Source: Amborella trichopoda (Eukaryota; Streptophyta; Magnoliopsida; Amborellales; Amborellaceae). Taken from it: a stretch of DNA of 64,000 nt. A program made the translations under genes and the position numbers. The notes beneath the pieces are model-generated. The model was not told where the DNA came from. It searched no databases and saw nothing but the letters and a program-made list of their open reading frames with translations. The DNA is taken from assembly GCF_000471905.2 (NCBI RefSeq), contig NW_006498102.1, positions 632,984-696,983 of the forward strand, read 5' to 3'. Below are positions 22,365 to 35,000 of the stretch, in pieces (position 1 is the first letter of the stretch; each line of letters opens with the position of its first letter).

Positions 22365-24773
22365 CTTTGTATTAATTAAGCTTGGGTTTGGGTTTCCTTC
22401 TTTTTTCAATATGAAAGCCTATTTAATAAGGAAAGCTCCATAGAAAGATTATTTTGCCCATTGCTATGTGTAGTTTCAATTTCATATTTCCAGAATATCA
22501 GCAAACAAAACAAGCATATGATTCTAGGAAACTCTATCACTTTTATCTAGTTGCTTCTCAATTTGAAAGAATGACAAACATATAACAAAATAATAAGCAA
22601 TTTTAAATAATATTAGATAACGCATTGAATCCATACTCCCCAAAATGAAATTTCTAGTGCATGAAGGGGTAAGGACGGGTTTCTGCAAGTTCATGGATCT
22701 TAAGTTATTCATAAGGTTTGTCTTATTAAGCTTGCTTGGAAATTAATCGGATGTGTTTCTTTCTGCTAGAAATTGATGCATACCATGTCTCATGCAGCAG
22801 GATTTTAAAGCAAGAAATTAAAATTTTCAAATCCATACTTCCGCAGATTCAAAGAATGAGACAAGTTTTGCGATGGCAGGTAACTTTCTTATTATTTCTA
22901 ATTTCCTCTCAAATTAAAACAATGGAGAAAAGTGTAACTCGACAATAAACAATGAAATATTATTTGATAACACATTAAGCAATTATAAACTGAGTCGCCA
23001 AATGTATTTGTAATGCATCTGCCACATGAAATAAACTGACATTATTGCCATTAGATCGGTCATCATCCAAATTGCATAAGTCCAATAAAACTCAGAGATG
23101 CATTGCAAAAGCCATCAAATTAATTTCCTACTAATAGGTATCATTTGGTGCTTCCAATCCTTCTTTGGCAATATTGATCCCCCAATCCACCAAAAACAAA
23201 AACATCTGCACTCATGGATGAGATATTAAAATTATCCAAAAAAGAGAAGAAAGGAAATGCTATGTTCATAGTTATGACATAGATGGAGGATAGTTTCGGT
23301 AACATATACAATTACAAGTACCTGATTTTCCTCCAGTTGTTTGGCACCACCCCAGCCATCAGATGTAAGTACAGAGAGCTTTAATGATGTCAAACAACAG
23401 AGAGCTTTAATGATGTCAAACAACTTCAGGAAACTCAATTATCACATACACTACTCACCCTACAAAGCCACCATAATATGTAACAATGTCACCTCTATCG
23501 TTGATGAAAAAGGCATTTTAGTCAAAGAAGGATGCCACTCTTTTTTGGAAGACGCCCTATTTATTCATGAAAGTATGGTAGCAAATTAGAACATCATCTA
23601 GGGAATGGAATTGAGCTTTCATTCGGATTATTATGTCAGTGACAACTTGAGGTATTTTTCCAAGTTATAATGCTTTTTTGGGCAAGTGCTTAAGTTATAA
23701 TGCTTTGGGAGAATAATTAACTTAAAAATGAACAATGGGACCGTTATTTTTGTTGTTGTTGTTTTTTTTTTTTTTCCTTTTTTACCAAGATTTTTGTAGT
23801 GCCATATATAACTCTATTTAGAAGAAAGCCAACTTTAACTCCCAAGACCACCTTATCAAAATTATGCATTTCTCAAACTAAGTTATATGACAAACCATAT
23901 ACCTACTCCAATGTCACATTACCGCCCAAATAATCTCAATAATTCGCAAACCAAACACAGAAAAACCCCCGCACACCCCACTCCCCCGCCCGCCATCCAC
24001 CCGGCCCACACACACACACACACATATCCATCCTCTTAGGGAACATCCCAACGAGCCCAAAGTTCATTTGGCTTGATGAAAATCATCAGTTGGAACTTCC
24101 TTTTGTTTTTTTGTTTTTTTTTATGTTTTTTTGGTTTTTTTGTTTTATAATTGGATCACTAGAGGATTTCAAAATCATGAATACTAGAAGCTTATTTGAG
24201 AACATAAACCCATCTACTCATCCTCTTAAAACCAAAAAAACATAATAAATAATATATTTTGGAGTCTACAACAATAATAGAAGTCCTTTCTACAATCTCA
24301 TTTAATTAAAGAAACCATACCACCAGTAATTATCCCTTCACAACATTTTGTTGAGATTGAAGTAAACACCACTATTTCCATCTAAATTCTAAAAGTAATC
24401 ATTTAGTCTGCATTTGCACATCTATAATGTTGGATAAAATTCCTAGCCAGGTCACAATTTGAGAGTTTTCAGTTTATTCAAGTGAACAAGAAACGCCATA
24501 ATAATAGTAATAAAGTAACACCAACTACAATACAAGAACATCATACGTCACCATACCAAAACTCATCATATCCTGAATATACAATTAATTCATTGATTAA
24601 TTAGTGTTACAAATATGATACAATTGAAATTCGAGAAAACAAAAGAGAGAGAAGGCACTAATCAATTCTCAGCAATGCATACAGTTCCTATACACAATGT
24701 ACAGTATGTTGTGCAATACGAGTGATCTTTCGGAAATAATCTCCTAGTCATCTAGCACAATAATAGTTAGTAG
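22365..24773. other. intergenic region between MTP and PI4K-gamma
   Basis: Convergent gene ends with no further gene recognised. Contents: a 26-base tandem duplication agagagctttaatgatgtca... at 23373-23424, a T-rich patch near 23760, a (CA)n run near 24008-24025, and T/G-rich low complexity near 24095-24150. The ORF at 23341-23589 has no known motif and spans the tandem duplication. Confidence 0.6.
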
Positions 24774-27284
24774 TCAGAACTGGAAAGAAGTCGCAAGCCC
24801 CTGCTTTAGGCTCGAGTTCTTCTTTGACTCAAATGCCTCAGGCAGGAGAGCCTCAAAACATCCTAGAAATGCAACCCACTCCTCCTCACTAAGACTAGCA
24901 AAAGAGATACAATTAGTGGCTGAAGTCTCCACCTCAGGTATCATTACCCCATATAATGAGAGACCCCACCTTCTTAATTCCTTCTTCTTCATGCCTACTT
25001 GAATAGGAAGCCTCTGGTTCCTATCTTTGAAGGTGCCCCCTTGAGGAGATAATGATAAACTAGGTGACTTGCTGGGAATCTTTATTGAATCTTCCTCCTC
25101 TTCTTCATCCCCCTCATGCAAAGATGGCAAAGCATCCCATGTTACCCCTCCATGGCAACTAAGAAACATAGATTGAATAGGAGAACGAACCACAAGGCAT
25201 GGAAGCCCTCCATTCCTGCTCTCTTTTGGGGGACCCAAGATAGGTTCTGATTCCAATTCCATTTCAAATTGAAAGTGGTCAGTCAAATCATAATCTCCCT
25301 TCTCTAACTCAGCACTATGCTTAATCTCCTCCAAGACCTCACCCTCAAGGTCAGCCTTTGCTTGAATACATAATATCTCCAATTGGCTTAGGCTCTCTTC
25401 TTCCATGCCACAAAATTCTCTAGTCATCATCTCCCCTATATGAGATAAGCACAATCCAGAGGCAGCAGCCCCCTTTAAAAAGATGGTGCAAAGGACTAAT
25501 ATCCTTAGAGAGGCCTCCCTCAACATGGGCAGTTCAGTTCTTAGCATATCAGCATCTTTGAATGGGTCCAATTTTCTTATGTACTCAAGCTCCTCATCAG
25601 CAAAAGGGACAGAAGCCTGTGCCCAATGGAGCCACTCAAAATAAGGATCCTCAAGAGCCTGTGGCAAACAGAGACCGTGATCTATAGGTACAAGCCCATA
25701 ACCCTCACCAACGTCTATGCACCTGTTATAACTGGAATCAAGGGCAATGATTTATTATGGTATTGTCCATCAGAAGACTCTCTCTCTCTCTCTCTCATAC
25801 ACTAACATACATCGATACCTGGGCATACACACTCATTGACATTTTAACATTTAAAGAGGTATTAAGTACATGTTTGTGAGGAGTATTTTCCATTATTAGA
25901 CTTATTTTTTCCAAAAAAAAATGGTGATTGGTCATTTGGTAGGAGCACAACCAAAAAAGAAACAATGAAGTTTTATGATGATGAAATAAAAATTTACAAG
26001 CAAGGACAAGTGCATGCTGACACTAAAAGATGTCCTCATCTCATAGTAAAATTCACATGTGTCCCTTCCAAATATCAAACTACACCATTAAAGAGAAAAT
26101 CTGCTAAAAAAATAAAAATATTTCTTACAAATTGGCAGTGAGGACCCCCTTGCTAACCTTAACTTTAAACTCATTTGCTTAGGTGGATGTTAAGGATTGA
26201 GAATCATTTGCGTGCATGTTGTTGGTTCAATAGGCTCAAATCAACAAGACCACCCCATTAGGCATCCCTAATCAATGCAACTCATAAACAATCTCCATAT
26301 GTAATTATGTACAACTAAATGAAAAACTTTAGGATAAAAATTGCAATACCTGTTTAAGCTGGATCTGTGTGTCTTCACCAGTACATTACCGGAGTGGCGA
26401 TCTGCGTTGAGTATTCTTACATCAAGGATACCAATCCTATGGACAGCCGAGACAGAGAATTTTGAGGACCCAAGGTCGCTTGCGTTGTACTCATGGGCCA
26501 CAAATTGCTGGAACGAGGCAATCTTGCTTATTGTCCTTGGTTTCCTGTCCCTAACATGGAACACAGGGTGAGTAATCTTTATAAGAATGGTGGGTGGAAC
26601 CTTGGCAAAGGAGTCATGGTCTAGGAGATAGGCAGCCACCTCCCGCACCCCCGTCTCACCGACTGGAATGGATTGATGCAACCCGGGCTGTCCAAGAGTT
26701 CTACCCACAAGACCTTTTGGGTTGTTCGGTGCGAAGGGCTCCTCATCGGTGGGTTTCACAATGGCTATACTCTCATCCTCCAAGTTTCTCATGTAGTAGG
26801 CACCCCCTAAACCTCCTTGTACTGGCACAGGGTCCACCCCTGACTCCATCGCTTTGACAGCTTCTCTTATGAGCTTCTTTATGTGAGGCCCACAATGCAA
26901 GCCCCCAATAATCTCCAAAGGAGGGCTAAGATCCATGACATCATTGTAGGTTGATGAGGAAGAGAAACAAGGTGTGGAGGAACTTCTGTGCATGTGGGAG
27001 TGGGTTAAGCGAAGTGGAGAATCGTTCTTGACGACACTGAGGCCATTGCTCAAGCTTATGACACCAAAAGTAATAGAGGACTCTTCAATGGGCACATTGA
27101 GCGCCATTTGCATCTTTGTCTTAACGTTTTGTGCATTGTCAGTCCTGTCTAGCTCAATGCCAAGCACACTACCTGCATCGGTTTGAACAAAGACTTGTCG
27201 CCTACATTTTTCAGTTCGGGCCAAGTTCTTGAACCTGTGGAATTCTCTACTCCCAACGACCCTTTCTTTAATCACTAAAGCCAT
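24774..27284 (-). CDS. PI4KG: phosphatidylinositol 4-kinase gamma (ubiquitin-like domain kinase)
   Basis: Member of the plant PI4K-gamma family (PI3/4-kinase fold); some characterised plant members act as protein kinases with little lipid kinase activity, so lipid activity is not assured. Two exons on the minus strand, 27284-26350 and 25722-24774, join in phase across a 627-base GT-AG intron to give 627 residues. Seen: ubiquitin-like domain (about 26-97, RQVFVQTDAGSVLGIEL); kinase start GGLGGAYYMRN; ATP-contact lysine in IAIVKPTDEEPFAP (K177); catalytic loop NADRHSGN (293-300); metal-binding IDHGLCLP (D326) across the splice; and a C-terminal helical part (YFEWLHWAQASVPF). A single ubiquitin-like domain is visible. 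The start is the first ATG of this frame after an in-frame TAA 25-30 codons upstream, in good context (ccgATGG). The exact gamma subtype is not assigned. Confidence 0.93.
25776..25797. repeat. (CT)n in PI4K-gamma intron
   Basis: A (CT)n tract inside the single intron, reading as (AG)n on the coding strand, about 55-75 bases before the exon 2 acceptor in gene orientation. Confidence 0.8.
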
Positions 27285-27352
27285 CGGAGACACATCTCTA
27301 AAGTTGGGTTCAACTGGCGTACAAAAAATGGGTGTTCTTGTTCCGATTATGG

Positions 27353-27493
27353 TCACCAATCCTTATGGGGTGGGAGAAAGGAAGACAGTGGGGGGAGCAA
27401 AATGTGATCCTCCTCCTCCCATGACACTATTAGTGTATCGAGGGTATTAGCTTGTGAATCTGCATCATGAGGATTCTTCCCACCTCGATCCAT
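27353..27493 (-). promoter_or_regulatory. upstream ORF in the PI4K-gamma leader
   Basis: A 46-residue ORF starts MDRGGKNPHDADSQ at 27493 and stops at 27353, 68 bases before the proposed main start. A second ATG (27422) in another frame, starting MGGGGSHF, reaches a TAA just upstream of and in frame with the main ORF. If the leader is transcribed from beyond 27493, both would be met by scanning ribosomes before the kinase start. That transcription is assumed. Confidence 0.5.
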
Positions 27494-27867
27494 TTTGTAC
27501 GTGGTAACCCTGAAAGGAGAAACAAGAACCAGGATTCATGGCAAAGCCATTGAAGGAACAAAATGAGTTTACAAGTTTTGACTACCGACTTTGCATAGAA
27601 AAGTGTGGTTGATAAAGAAATTGATTTTGGAAGTACTCACTGAAAGCATTTTGTAGATTGTCAATTCTTAAATCAAACTTCCAATTGCTGTATGCATGAT
27701 TCAATTCAAATATGGGACAGCAAACATGTTTCAGAACGAACTTAGCCAAAAGCTAAGCTCAAAATGGTGTGTCCTATTTGAACTTAATTTAATGCATAGA
27801 TATAAGAAATTCCAACCAAGTTTTTGAATCCACTAAATATTTTCAAATAGATAGAATATTTAAATCA

Positions 27868-28240
27868 ACGAAGCAAGAAGATATTCTACTCCCCCGGGAG
27901 TAGAATGTCCATTTACTCTCTTGGGTATAACCCCACTTAAAATTTAGTTTGCCTATGGGATGTTAGCATGAACCCATTGATTAACCTCAGTTAAAAAAAA
28001 AATCATAATTACACCCTTACCCTCTATGCACTTGAAAAAAAATAATGAATAGAAAGCATCCATTTTTAGATGGTGAGATCTCAGGGTTAAAAAACTCAAA
28101 TTTCAATTATCCTTTCGAGAATAATTATAAAGTAATTCTCTTAAGTGGCTTCCAAAATTTTATATTTAAAAAATCCTCCCAAGTAGGTCCATCGCCCGAG
28201 GGAGCAGAAGCAAATTATGCTCCTGAGGGAGCATAGTATG
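27868..28240 (-). mobile_element. MITE-like repeat family B, copy 1
   Basis: The ends carry variants of a tactccc(c/t)-gagta word: tactcccccgggagta at the left and gctcctgagggagca at the right. On the minus strand it matches 29585-29935 in order: gctccctcgggcgatgg, cctacttgggaggatttttt, atttctattcatta, then a ctcttgagagta-type end. No coding capacity. Confidence 0.6.
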
Positions 28241-29584
28241 CATTTCATAAATGAATAAAATGTCAAGATCTTGAATTACAATCAATGCAATGAATTTTAA
28301 CGGAAAATCTTTAAATGGGGTCTTAAGACTGAAATGGCTAAATTTCTGCACAAAACTTGGTTTTGCTAGAATTTGGGGCATTTATCACTTCTGATTTTAC
28401 AGAAATCTACAAAATTTTCTCCTCACTGGCCACCCAATTAATTTCTCTGTCTGAGTAAAGAGAAATTAATGAACATGTTGAGAAGGCGATGGAATCTGAA
28501 ATTCATGGTTTTGGAGGATCAATACCCATATACTTTCACAAATCCATACCAAAATCTATAAATCTTTTGTAACTAAAAACATCAAGTTTATTTTCCAATT
28601 ATGAATGCTCATGTGGATATGTACAAATGTGAAATGAAATAGCACAAAATTTACCTCCATTTTTCTTTAACTTTCACATCGATCCGAGGGATCACATTTC
28701 CAGTTTCCGACTACCAAACAACCAACCTGGTTTTACCGCCAAGAGGGACCAACTCCATTAAAATTCCATTCTGCCTTGTTGCTTTGGCCCTCTTACCCTT
28801 AGTATTACTCAGGCAAACAACAACTTAGAGCAATTGTCTTCTCCTGCTGGTTCATCCCCTTGCATGGTCCGGCAAGAGGTCCCCACCCTCTCAATTGACG
28901 GAAAACCGGAACAACCTCTCTCTATCTATTTGATCCTCCAAGTCCCACCTCCCTCTGTGTCTAGTGTCTACCTTTTAAGTGATGTTTTGAACCAACCGTT
29001 TCCATTTTTAGTGAACATTTCTTTTATTGTTGTCTATTTTTAGTGGCACTGATCAACGGTTCCAATACTTTTAGGACACTAACTATATTTTGGAGACCCA
29101 ACTTATATCAAACTCCTTGGGTTTCTCCTATTCTATAGATCCCCGTTATTTTCCGGTGTGGGGTCCCTCAACTTTGTTGAGGTCCCAAACCAATTTTAGG
29201 AACATTTCTCTATTCTTCGGGGTCTGGCTTCTTTTAAGGTACACTCACTAATTTTAGGAACATTTCCCTATTACATTTTTTAATTGCTTTCTCTATGTGC
29301 ATGAATAAAGGTGAAATTCCTCCCTTTACATAGACCTTGTATCTTATTCATTAGGGATGCTAAGGACCATGGAACATACTCCTTTGTTGAGTTCCCTTTC
29401 AATAATAATATCTTCTTCAATAGTCTCAGTCCTTGTAAGCTTTGTGTAATTAGCTATGGCATTCCCCAAAGGGCTGGAATATGTGACTTTGATAGCAACC
29501 ATGTCCTCAAAGTTCAGCTCAATGGTACCCTCTAGTGTTGGCCTCCACTAAATGTGTACTCTACACTCTACACTCTTGTGGGTT

Positions 29585-29935
29585 CATATTGTATATTTAC
29601 TCCCTCGAGTAGAAGATTTACTTGGGAAGATTTTTTTTTTAATCCAAAAATTGGGGACAATATACTCCCTCAGGAGTTCAGTCTTGAGGTAAAAAAAAAA
29701 AAAAAAAATTGAATTTTGGGTTTTTTGAAACGGACGATTTCTATTCAATATTGAGGCCTTATTTTATTTAAGAGCGCAGAGAATGTGATCTGGAATTTAT
29801 TTATTTATTTTTAATTGAGTTTGACATGTGGGATGAAAAGGTTACATCCCCAAATTTTAATGTCCTAAGAATACATGTCGGTTGCAATTTACCTTAGGGA
29901 GTAACGGGACAATATACTCCCTCAAGAGTATGAAA
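29585..29935 (+). mobile_element. MITE-like repeat family B, copy 2
   Basis: Same order of words as copy 1 on the opposite strand: tactccctcgagtagaag, ttacttgggaagattttttt, gatttctattcaatatt, ending acaatatactccctcaagag. The tactccctc word occurs at both ends and once internally (near 29660). Confidence 0.6.
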
Positions 29936-29954
29936 TCTATTGGCTTTTTAATTC

Positions 29955-30331
29955 GGAAAAGTGTATGTAAGGTGCGAATATGGAGAAGTAAGATGCACGT
30001 TAAAAAACCATTGGAGAGATGTTCCGATGTTGAAAAATCTCAAATTCATCATCTCGAACTTAAGAATCATGGTTGCGAAAAAAATGGGATTTTAAATCTT
30101 GAAAATAGTTCATCTTCTAACCCATTATCCAAATCATCTATTTTCAGGACTTTCAAATATTTATAGATCTTCTCAATTGTCAATATTTTTGGAACTTTAA
30201 ATTTCATAATTAAGATGACAATAGATTTTTCATGCTATCGCAAAGCATTTTCTGCACCAAAACTGCCTCTTTCGGCATAGCTATAAGGCGCGCCTTACTA
30301 GATTGACGCCTCATATAAGCCCCACCCTTTC
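29955..30331. mobile_element. MITE family A, copy 4
   Basis: Longest copy of the family. The left end ggaaaagtgtatgtaaggtg with gaagtaagatgcacg, and the right end cgcgccttactagat with acgcctcatataagcc, are inverted and similar over about 45 bases. The interior has gacaatagatttttcat and gctatcgcaaagcattttc, shared with the other copies. Confidence 0.7.
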
Positions 30332-30424
30332 AATTTAGCTAATTCTTCCAGCATGTTTAATATATCGTTATGAGTTATACTTCCCCAAAGTTCTTTTTCC
30401 TAGTTTTACTTTTAACTACTTTTC

Positions 30425-30900
30425 TTTTTTTTGACAAAGGTTACGTTATTTTATTGATAATCATATAAAATTACAATAAAATAAAAAAGGCAAAGAATCT
30501 CACACCGAAAAATCAGTCAAAGTAACCCCATGTTTCATCAAACTATCCGCCACATTGTTGGCTTCTCTATAGAAATGCGAAAAAGATACTTCCAGATATG
30601 GGCAACACTCCACCACCTGCATCCAAATCCATCTAAGTTTCCAAGGAGATTGGAACGCCTTATTACACCAATTTATAGCCAAAATTCTTAGACCATACAA
30701 AAATGATAGCAGCTCCTCATGACTGGCAGTAGAAATACCACATGAACCAGCATAACAACAAATGGTACCTCCTTCATAATCACTAAAAACACCACCATAG
30801 CTTGCCAGATTTGGATTCCCTAGTGCACGTCGATCGAAATTGAGTTTCGTATCCATTCTTTGAGGTTACCCACCAAGAACAGTCCCATCAAATGTCTGGC
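30425..30900 (-). mobile_element. LINE-type RNase H remnant with 3' tail
   Basis: Minus-strand translation of 30500-30856 gives the RNase H domain found at the C-terminus of plant L1-type LINE proteins: KLNFDRRALGNPNLASYGG, CCYAGSCGISTASHEELL, KLRWIWMQVVECC and FYREANNVADSLMKHG. The first Asp (NFD) and the Glu (HEE) are visible. The central stretch that usually carries the second catalytic Asp (an EGDS-like word) is missing, and the frame is lost just upstream. Downstream (30421-30490) the minus strand becomes A-rich, as a LINE tail would. A nonfunctional 5'-truncated copy is the best reading. Confidence 0.78.
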
Positions 30901-31092
30901 GATCCCTTCCTTCCACACCTCATATGGTAATTCGCATTTCATAATCTTCTATAAGACTTCCTAATTTTAGGTAGTATTGGAAGATTTAATCAGTTGAAGA
31001 TCTATTTGACATGTCCAAGTAGAGTGATTTATATACCAATTTCTTGTAATCCCCACATTTGTAACTTCTCAGTAAAATGCATTTATTTATTA

Positions 31093-31332
31093 TTAGGGAT
31101 CGTCTACAAAGAGACCATTTATCTTTTGTATATGGAGGTTACAATCATTCTTGTCCCTTGAATTTCAAAATAGATAGTTGTAAGAGTGTCATTTAATAGA
31201 CACAAAGTTCAAAAAATAAATTCTTGAACTTCATGACTCACCTCAAGCCATCCAATTTGACATTTAAGGAGTGGAAAAAATTATGACCTCCATATACAAA
31301 AAATAAATGGTTTTTTTATAGATAATCCCTTA
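31093..31332. mobile_element. Tourist-like MITE, family C copy 1
   Basis: A 234-base element at 31096-31329, flanked by TTA on both sides (31093-31095, 31330-31332). Its inverted ends agree over about 45 bases: GGGATCGTCTACAAAGAGAC at the left and complement GGGATTATCTATAAAAAAAC at the right, both followed by catttat and tttgtatatggaggt words. TTA duplication with GGG ends fits Tourist (PIF/Harbinger). Confidence 0.85.
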
Positions 31333-31913
31333 TTATTATAGTCTCCCACATTAGTAGGGCAGACAAACCGTCCAAAAACTAGTCTAGATCAGCATACCAA
31401 TGATCTGGTTTGGTGGATTGGCTGGCATGGGCTAATCCATCCGTAAAAAAAATTCAAAAAAATTGTTAAAATTTATTTAAAATCTTTTTCTTAAAAATAA
31501 GGCACATTGTACTGTGATTTTTCATTATTTTGCCAAAAATACATTAGTACTAAGAACATGTTTTGTGTCTAAATATTTGTTTTTCATTACATCCATTTCA
31601 CAGTCAACAATTGATATTTCTCTTTATTAATGCAAGCTTTTCAAGCAAATTGAACATGCGATTATTTTATTTTATTTTGTTGAGATTGTCTATAGGCTGA
31701 AGAGGTTATATCCCCAAATTTAGTGCCCTAAAACTACTTCTAGCTTAGCTTTTATACATGAGACCGAATTAACAATATGCCTCCAAGAGCATAAAATCAT
31801 TTAACCCTTTTTAATGTACAATCTCTCTCTTTCTCAATAATTGCATACAAACATCTCTCAAGGGGAAGAAAAGGTAACACTCAAAGGGTTCATTAAGAAA
31901 CCTCTCTTTTTTT

Positions 31914-32065
31914 GGAATTATCTATAAAGAGACCATTTATCTTTTATACAAGAGTGTCACAATTATTCCCACATATTAAATGCCAAATTGGATGGTTCGG
32001 GGTGAGCCACAAAGTTTGAGAACCTCTTTGTACAAAAGATAAATGGTCTCTTTGTAGACAACACC
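31914..32065. mobile_element. Tourist-like MITE, family C copy 2 (shorter)
   Basis: Ends ggaattatctataaagagac and complement ggtgttgtctacaaagagac, both followed by catttatcttttrta, the same end sequence as the copy at 31096-31329. The interior is about 80 bases shorter but keeps aattggatggttcggggtgag, an inverted match to copy 1's ctcacctcaagccatccaat. The flanking duplication is not clean. Confidence 0.75.
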
Positions 32066-32068
32066 TAT

Positions 32069-35000
32069 TTTATCTCTTTGAAAGTAAACATCTTTGTATA
32101 AGAGAAAGGGTGACATGACGAAGAATAAGATCAATACAACTATTGATGACAAGTGGGAAACTAATGGAAACAAACGTATTGGCTATTCTATATATGCCCC
32201 TTAAAAGTCTCATAAAATAGAGAAATTTTTTTTTGCATATTCCTTCTTCAAATGTAAGAGCCATCCCCATCATTAAATGCGACAGGGCTCCATAGAGTAT
32301 GGCATTGGGACGGGATGTTTTACATCTTAGAAAACCCCAGCTCTTATTAATTTCACATCAAGGAGAAAGTTTATGGGGAGGCAATGCCTCTACATATCGG
32401 TCATGGGTGGTAAGTAGGCAGTCCATGCGCATTCGGGCTTGTGGCATCCCCATTGCATAGAGGGTGTGGGCCACTTCTTGGTCGATAAAAAATATTCAAA
32501 TAAAAAATTAGAAAGACATAAAGTATAAAAATAGTACAAATTGGGCCACCCAGCCAGGCCGAATTGTCCAGTTCCTTATCTGACAATCGAATGGCTTAGT
32601 TTTGTTGGAACCACTGGGTTCCTAACACCATAATTTTGTTGGAACCACCTGGTTTTTTATACCATCAAGGAACCGGTCCCTGACAATTCCCATGTTATAT
32701 CAAGAGATGTCATTCAGAAACAACAATTTTTTAAACATTATTCTAAGCATGTCAATTGTTAGGGGTTTACCTAGGCTTAGTATCCAAATAAATGCCTGAA
32801 CTTTCTTTGGAATAGGTAACTTCAATACCTCGACAATACTTGGCTAAGAGGCCCTTTGCCTATCATTGAATACTAAGTTATACAATGTGGCTATTTCTCA
32901 AATATTTCATCTTCTTTGTTAGGGCATATTGCTGGGTTTATGTGGCCTTTAAATGCCTTATGATTGTAAACTGAAATGATATGGTGCAACATGAACTTAG
33001 TGGGTGTGTGGTCCCTCATGGACCATACCATGCAAATGGTATTTGCAGATACCGGACTGTGCTTGACGATCTAGGTTAGTCGATTGGGAAAAACCCATGT
33101 TACATGGGCAGCATGAAGAACAAATCGAGGAGGGTTCATGGGTTAGCCCTTGATGAGATCGGAGAACATGCCTGGATGAGTGAGCCGAGGGACTGTGTGA
33201 CCCTTGTGTGTGATGGTAGCGTACAAAGACGGGGTCTAAAACCTCATCTATGTGTCATCACATGGTATCCATATCGATAGATAGTTCGGGAAAGCCAGAA
33301 ATCCATCTTTTAGGGTGAAGCGTATGCATGTACGAAAGACCCCACTATGTGTCATAGAATTGTAGTCGCATCGGCCAAACTTTGGTGACCCACTAATGAG
33401 CCCCTGCTTAGACTGTGGGTCATGGGAAATACTGGGTCGGTCTGATAAAGCAAGTGGGTCCGTAGTCCACAGTTAAAGGTGGAGTGCCCCATAATTATTG
33501 ATTCAATTCCTAAACCATATGGATCCATTTCCCATCAAATTAATTTAATTGTATTTTTTTTATGATAATGATTATTTTATAATGATTATTTGAATTTTTA
33601 TGAACCTTTGGATACTTTATTTATTTTTTTTAGATTTATAAAATTAAATATATTGATTTTACAATGTTTTAATATTCACTAGAAATTATTTTATTAATTT
33701 TAAATGCATAAAGATCATGGGGGGGCATTGTGCACGTAGACCCACCATGTTTCTAGAAGGTGGGGCCCATATGTGCCTCTCATGGGTGGCACACCCTACC
33801 TCATACTACTTCTATTTTATGAAAAGTTTTGTTTTGTGGTCTATGTGACCTTATGTTTTGGTAACTTTAAAGTATGACATGTGGTCAAATTATGGATTGA
33901 GTATGTATGGACCATATATTTACTTAATATGGAAGTAGATATTGACTTCATATATCTTTGATAGATTTTATGGAAAATATGTGGAGAGATGAGTTATTTT
34001 ATAGAATGCACAATATTTTAATTAAAATTAATTTAACTTATTTTCTATTGAGGGAAAAATAGTTTAAGAAATGGGGATAAGGGTTCATGCACCTTCCATA
34101 ATGTTGATGGACCATCTATGGAATGGATGACTCAGATCCCTCATACCACAAGTCACCTTGATCGACAGTGCATGTTCAATATCACAAGAAGAGGCAAATC
34201 AAGGAAAGCCCTAATCTTGTTCATGCTTATAAAAAAAAGATTGTCTCTACCCAAAATCTCTACACCTTATCTTTTTATCTCTCTCTTAAGAAAGTTTATC
34301 TCTCTCATGTTTGATCTCTTTCTCTCTTTCTCCCACATTGTGACAAGGAGCTAAGGGTTTAGGCTCTTCTCTCTCCCATATGTCAACTATGGATTTATGG
34401 CTAAGGGTTTTTAGGGTTAGCAAAAAGATAATCCATCTCTCTCAAACTAGATTGCTAAGGGTATTCACTTAAAGTTTCAGTTTGTGATCAAAGGGGTTCA
34501 TGTTCCATTGGTGTGGCTTAGCCTAAACTTGCTTTCCCGGTTTGAGATTGAAGTAAGATTGTCGATCCCACGCCATCAAATGGTGGTGACTCGGTGTGGG
34601 GTGTAATAAACCCAGTTGAGGTACTCTTCAGCACCTTTCTCTTTTATTTCTTGCAATCTTATTTTTTATTCTCAAACATAGTGCATAGTTATTTCAATGG
34701 CATCAAGTTTTAAGATCTTAGTTTTATTGCAATGTTGATTTTATTATGAAGTATATGTTGTTGTAACAAGACCTCTTGTAAGTGATCTTTTGCTAAAACA
34801 AAAGGGGTAATATAAAAATAAAAAATAAAAAAATAAAAAAAAATTATTCCCTGGTAAAAGATCACACAGATCTTTTTTTCACATATTTCATTGTTTTAAC
34901 TTGGCAATATGCTAGGATACATGACCTTTCCAAGGCCTTGACAATATTATTTATTTTAGTTTTTTATGGCTCTTGTTCACAATGGGAGTGGACATGAATA

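Larger units (their letters stand above)
27494..29954. other. gene-empty stretch upstream of PI4K-gamma
   Basis: Probable promoter and leader sequence next to the kinase gene, then repeats. Two copies of a dispersed repeat lie at 27868-28240 and 29585-29935 (listed). Small ORFs at 28834-29043 and 29311-29535 show no known motif. Confidence 0.5.

Noticed and set aside
23341-23589. 82-codon plus-strand ORF after the MTP gene
   Set aside because: It spans a 26-base tandem duplication that shifts frame, and has no family resemblance.
26341-27450. Plus-strand ORFs opposite PI4K-gamma
   Set aside because: Antisense shadows of a conserved coding exon.
32880-34660. Possible LTR or gene leader in the moderately GC-rich stretch
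   Set aside because: No direct-repeat partner, primer site or coding domain could be found, so no element was called.
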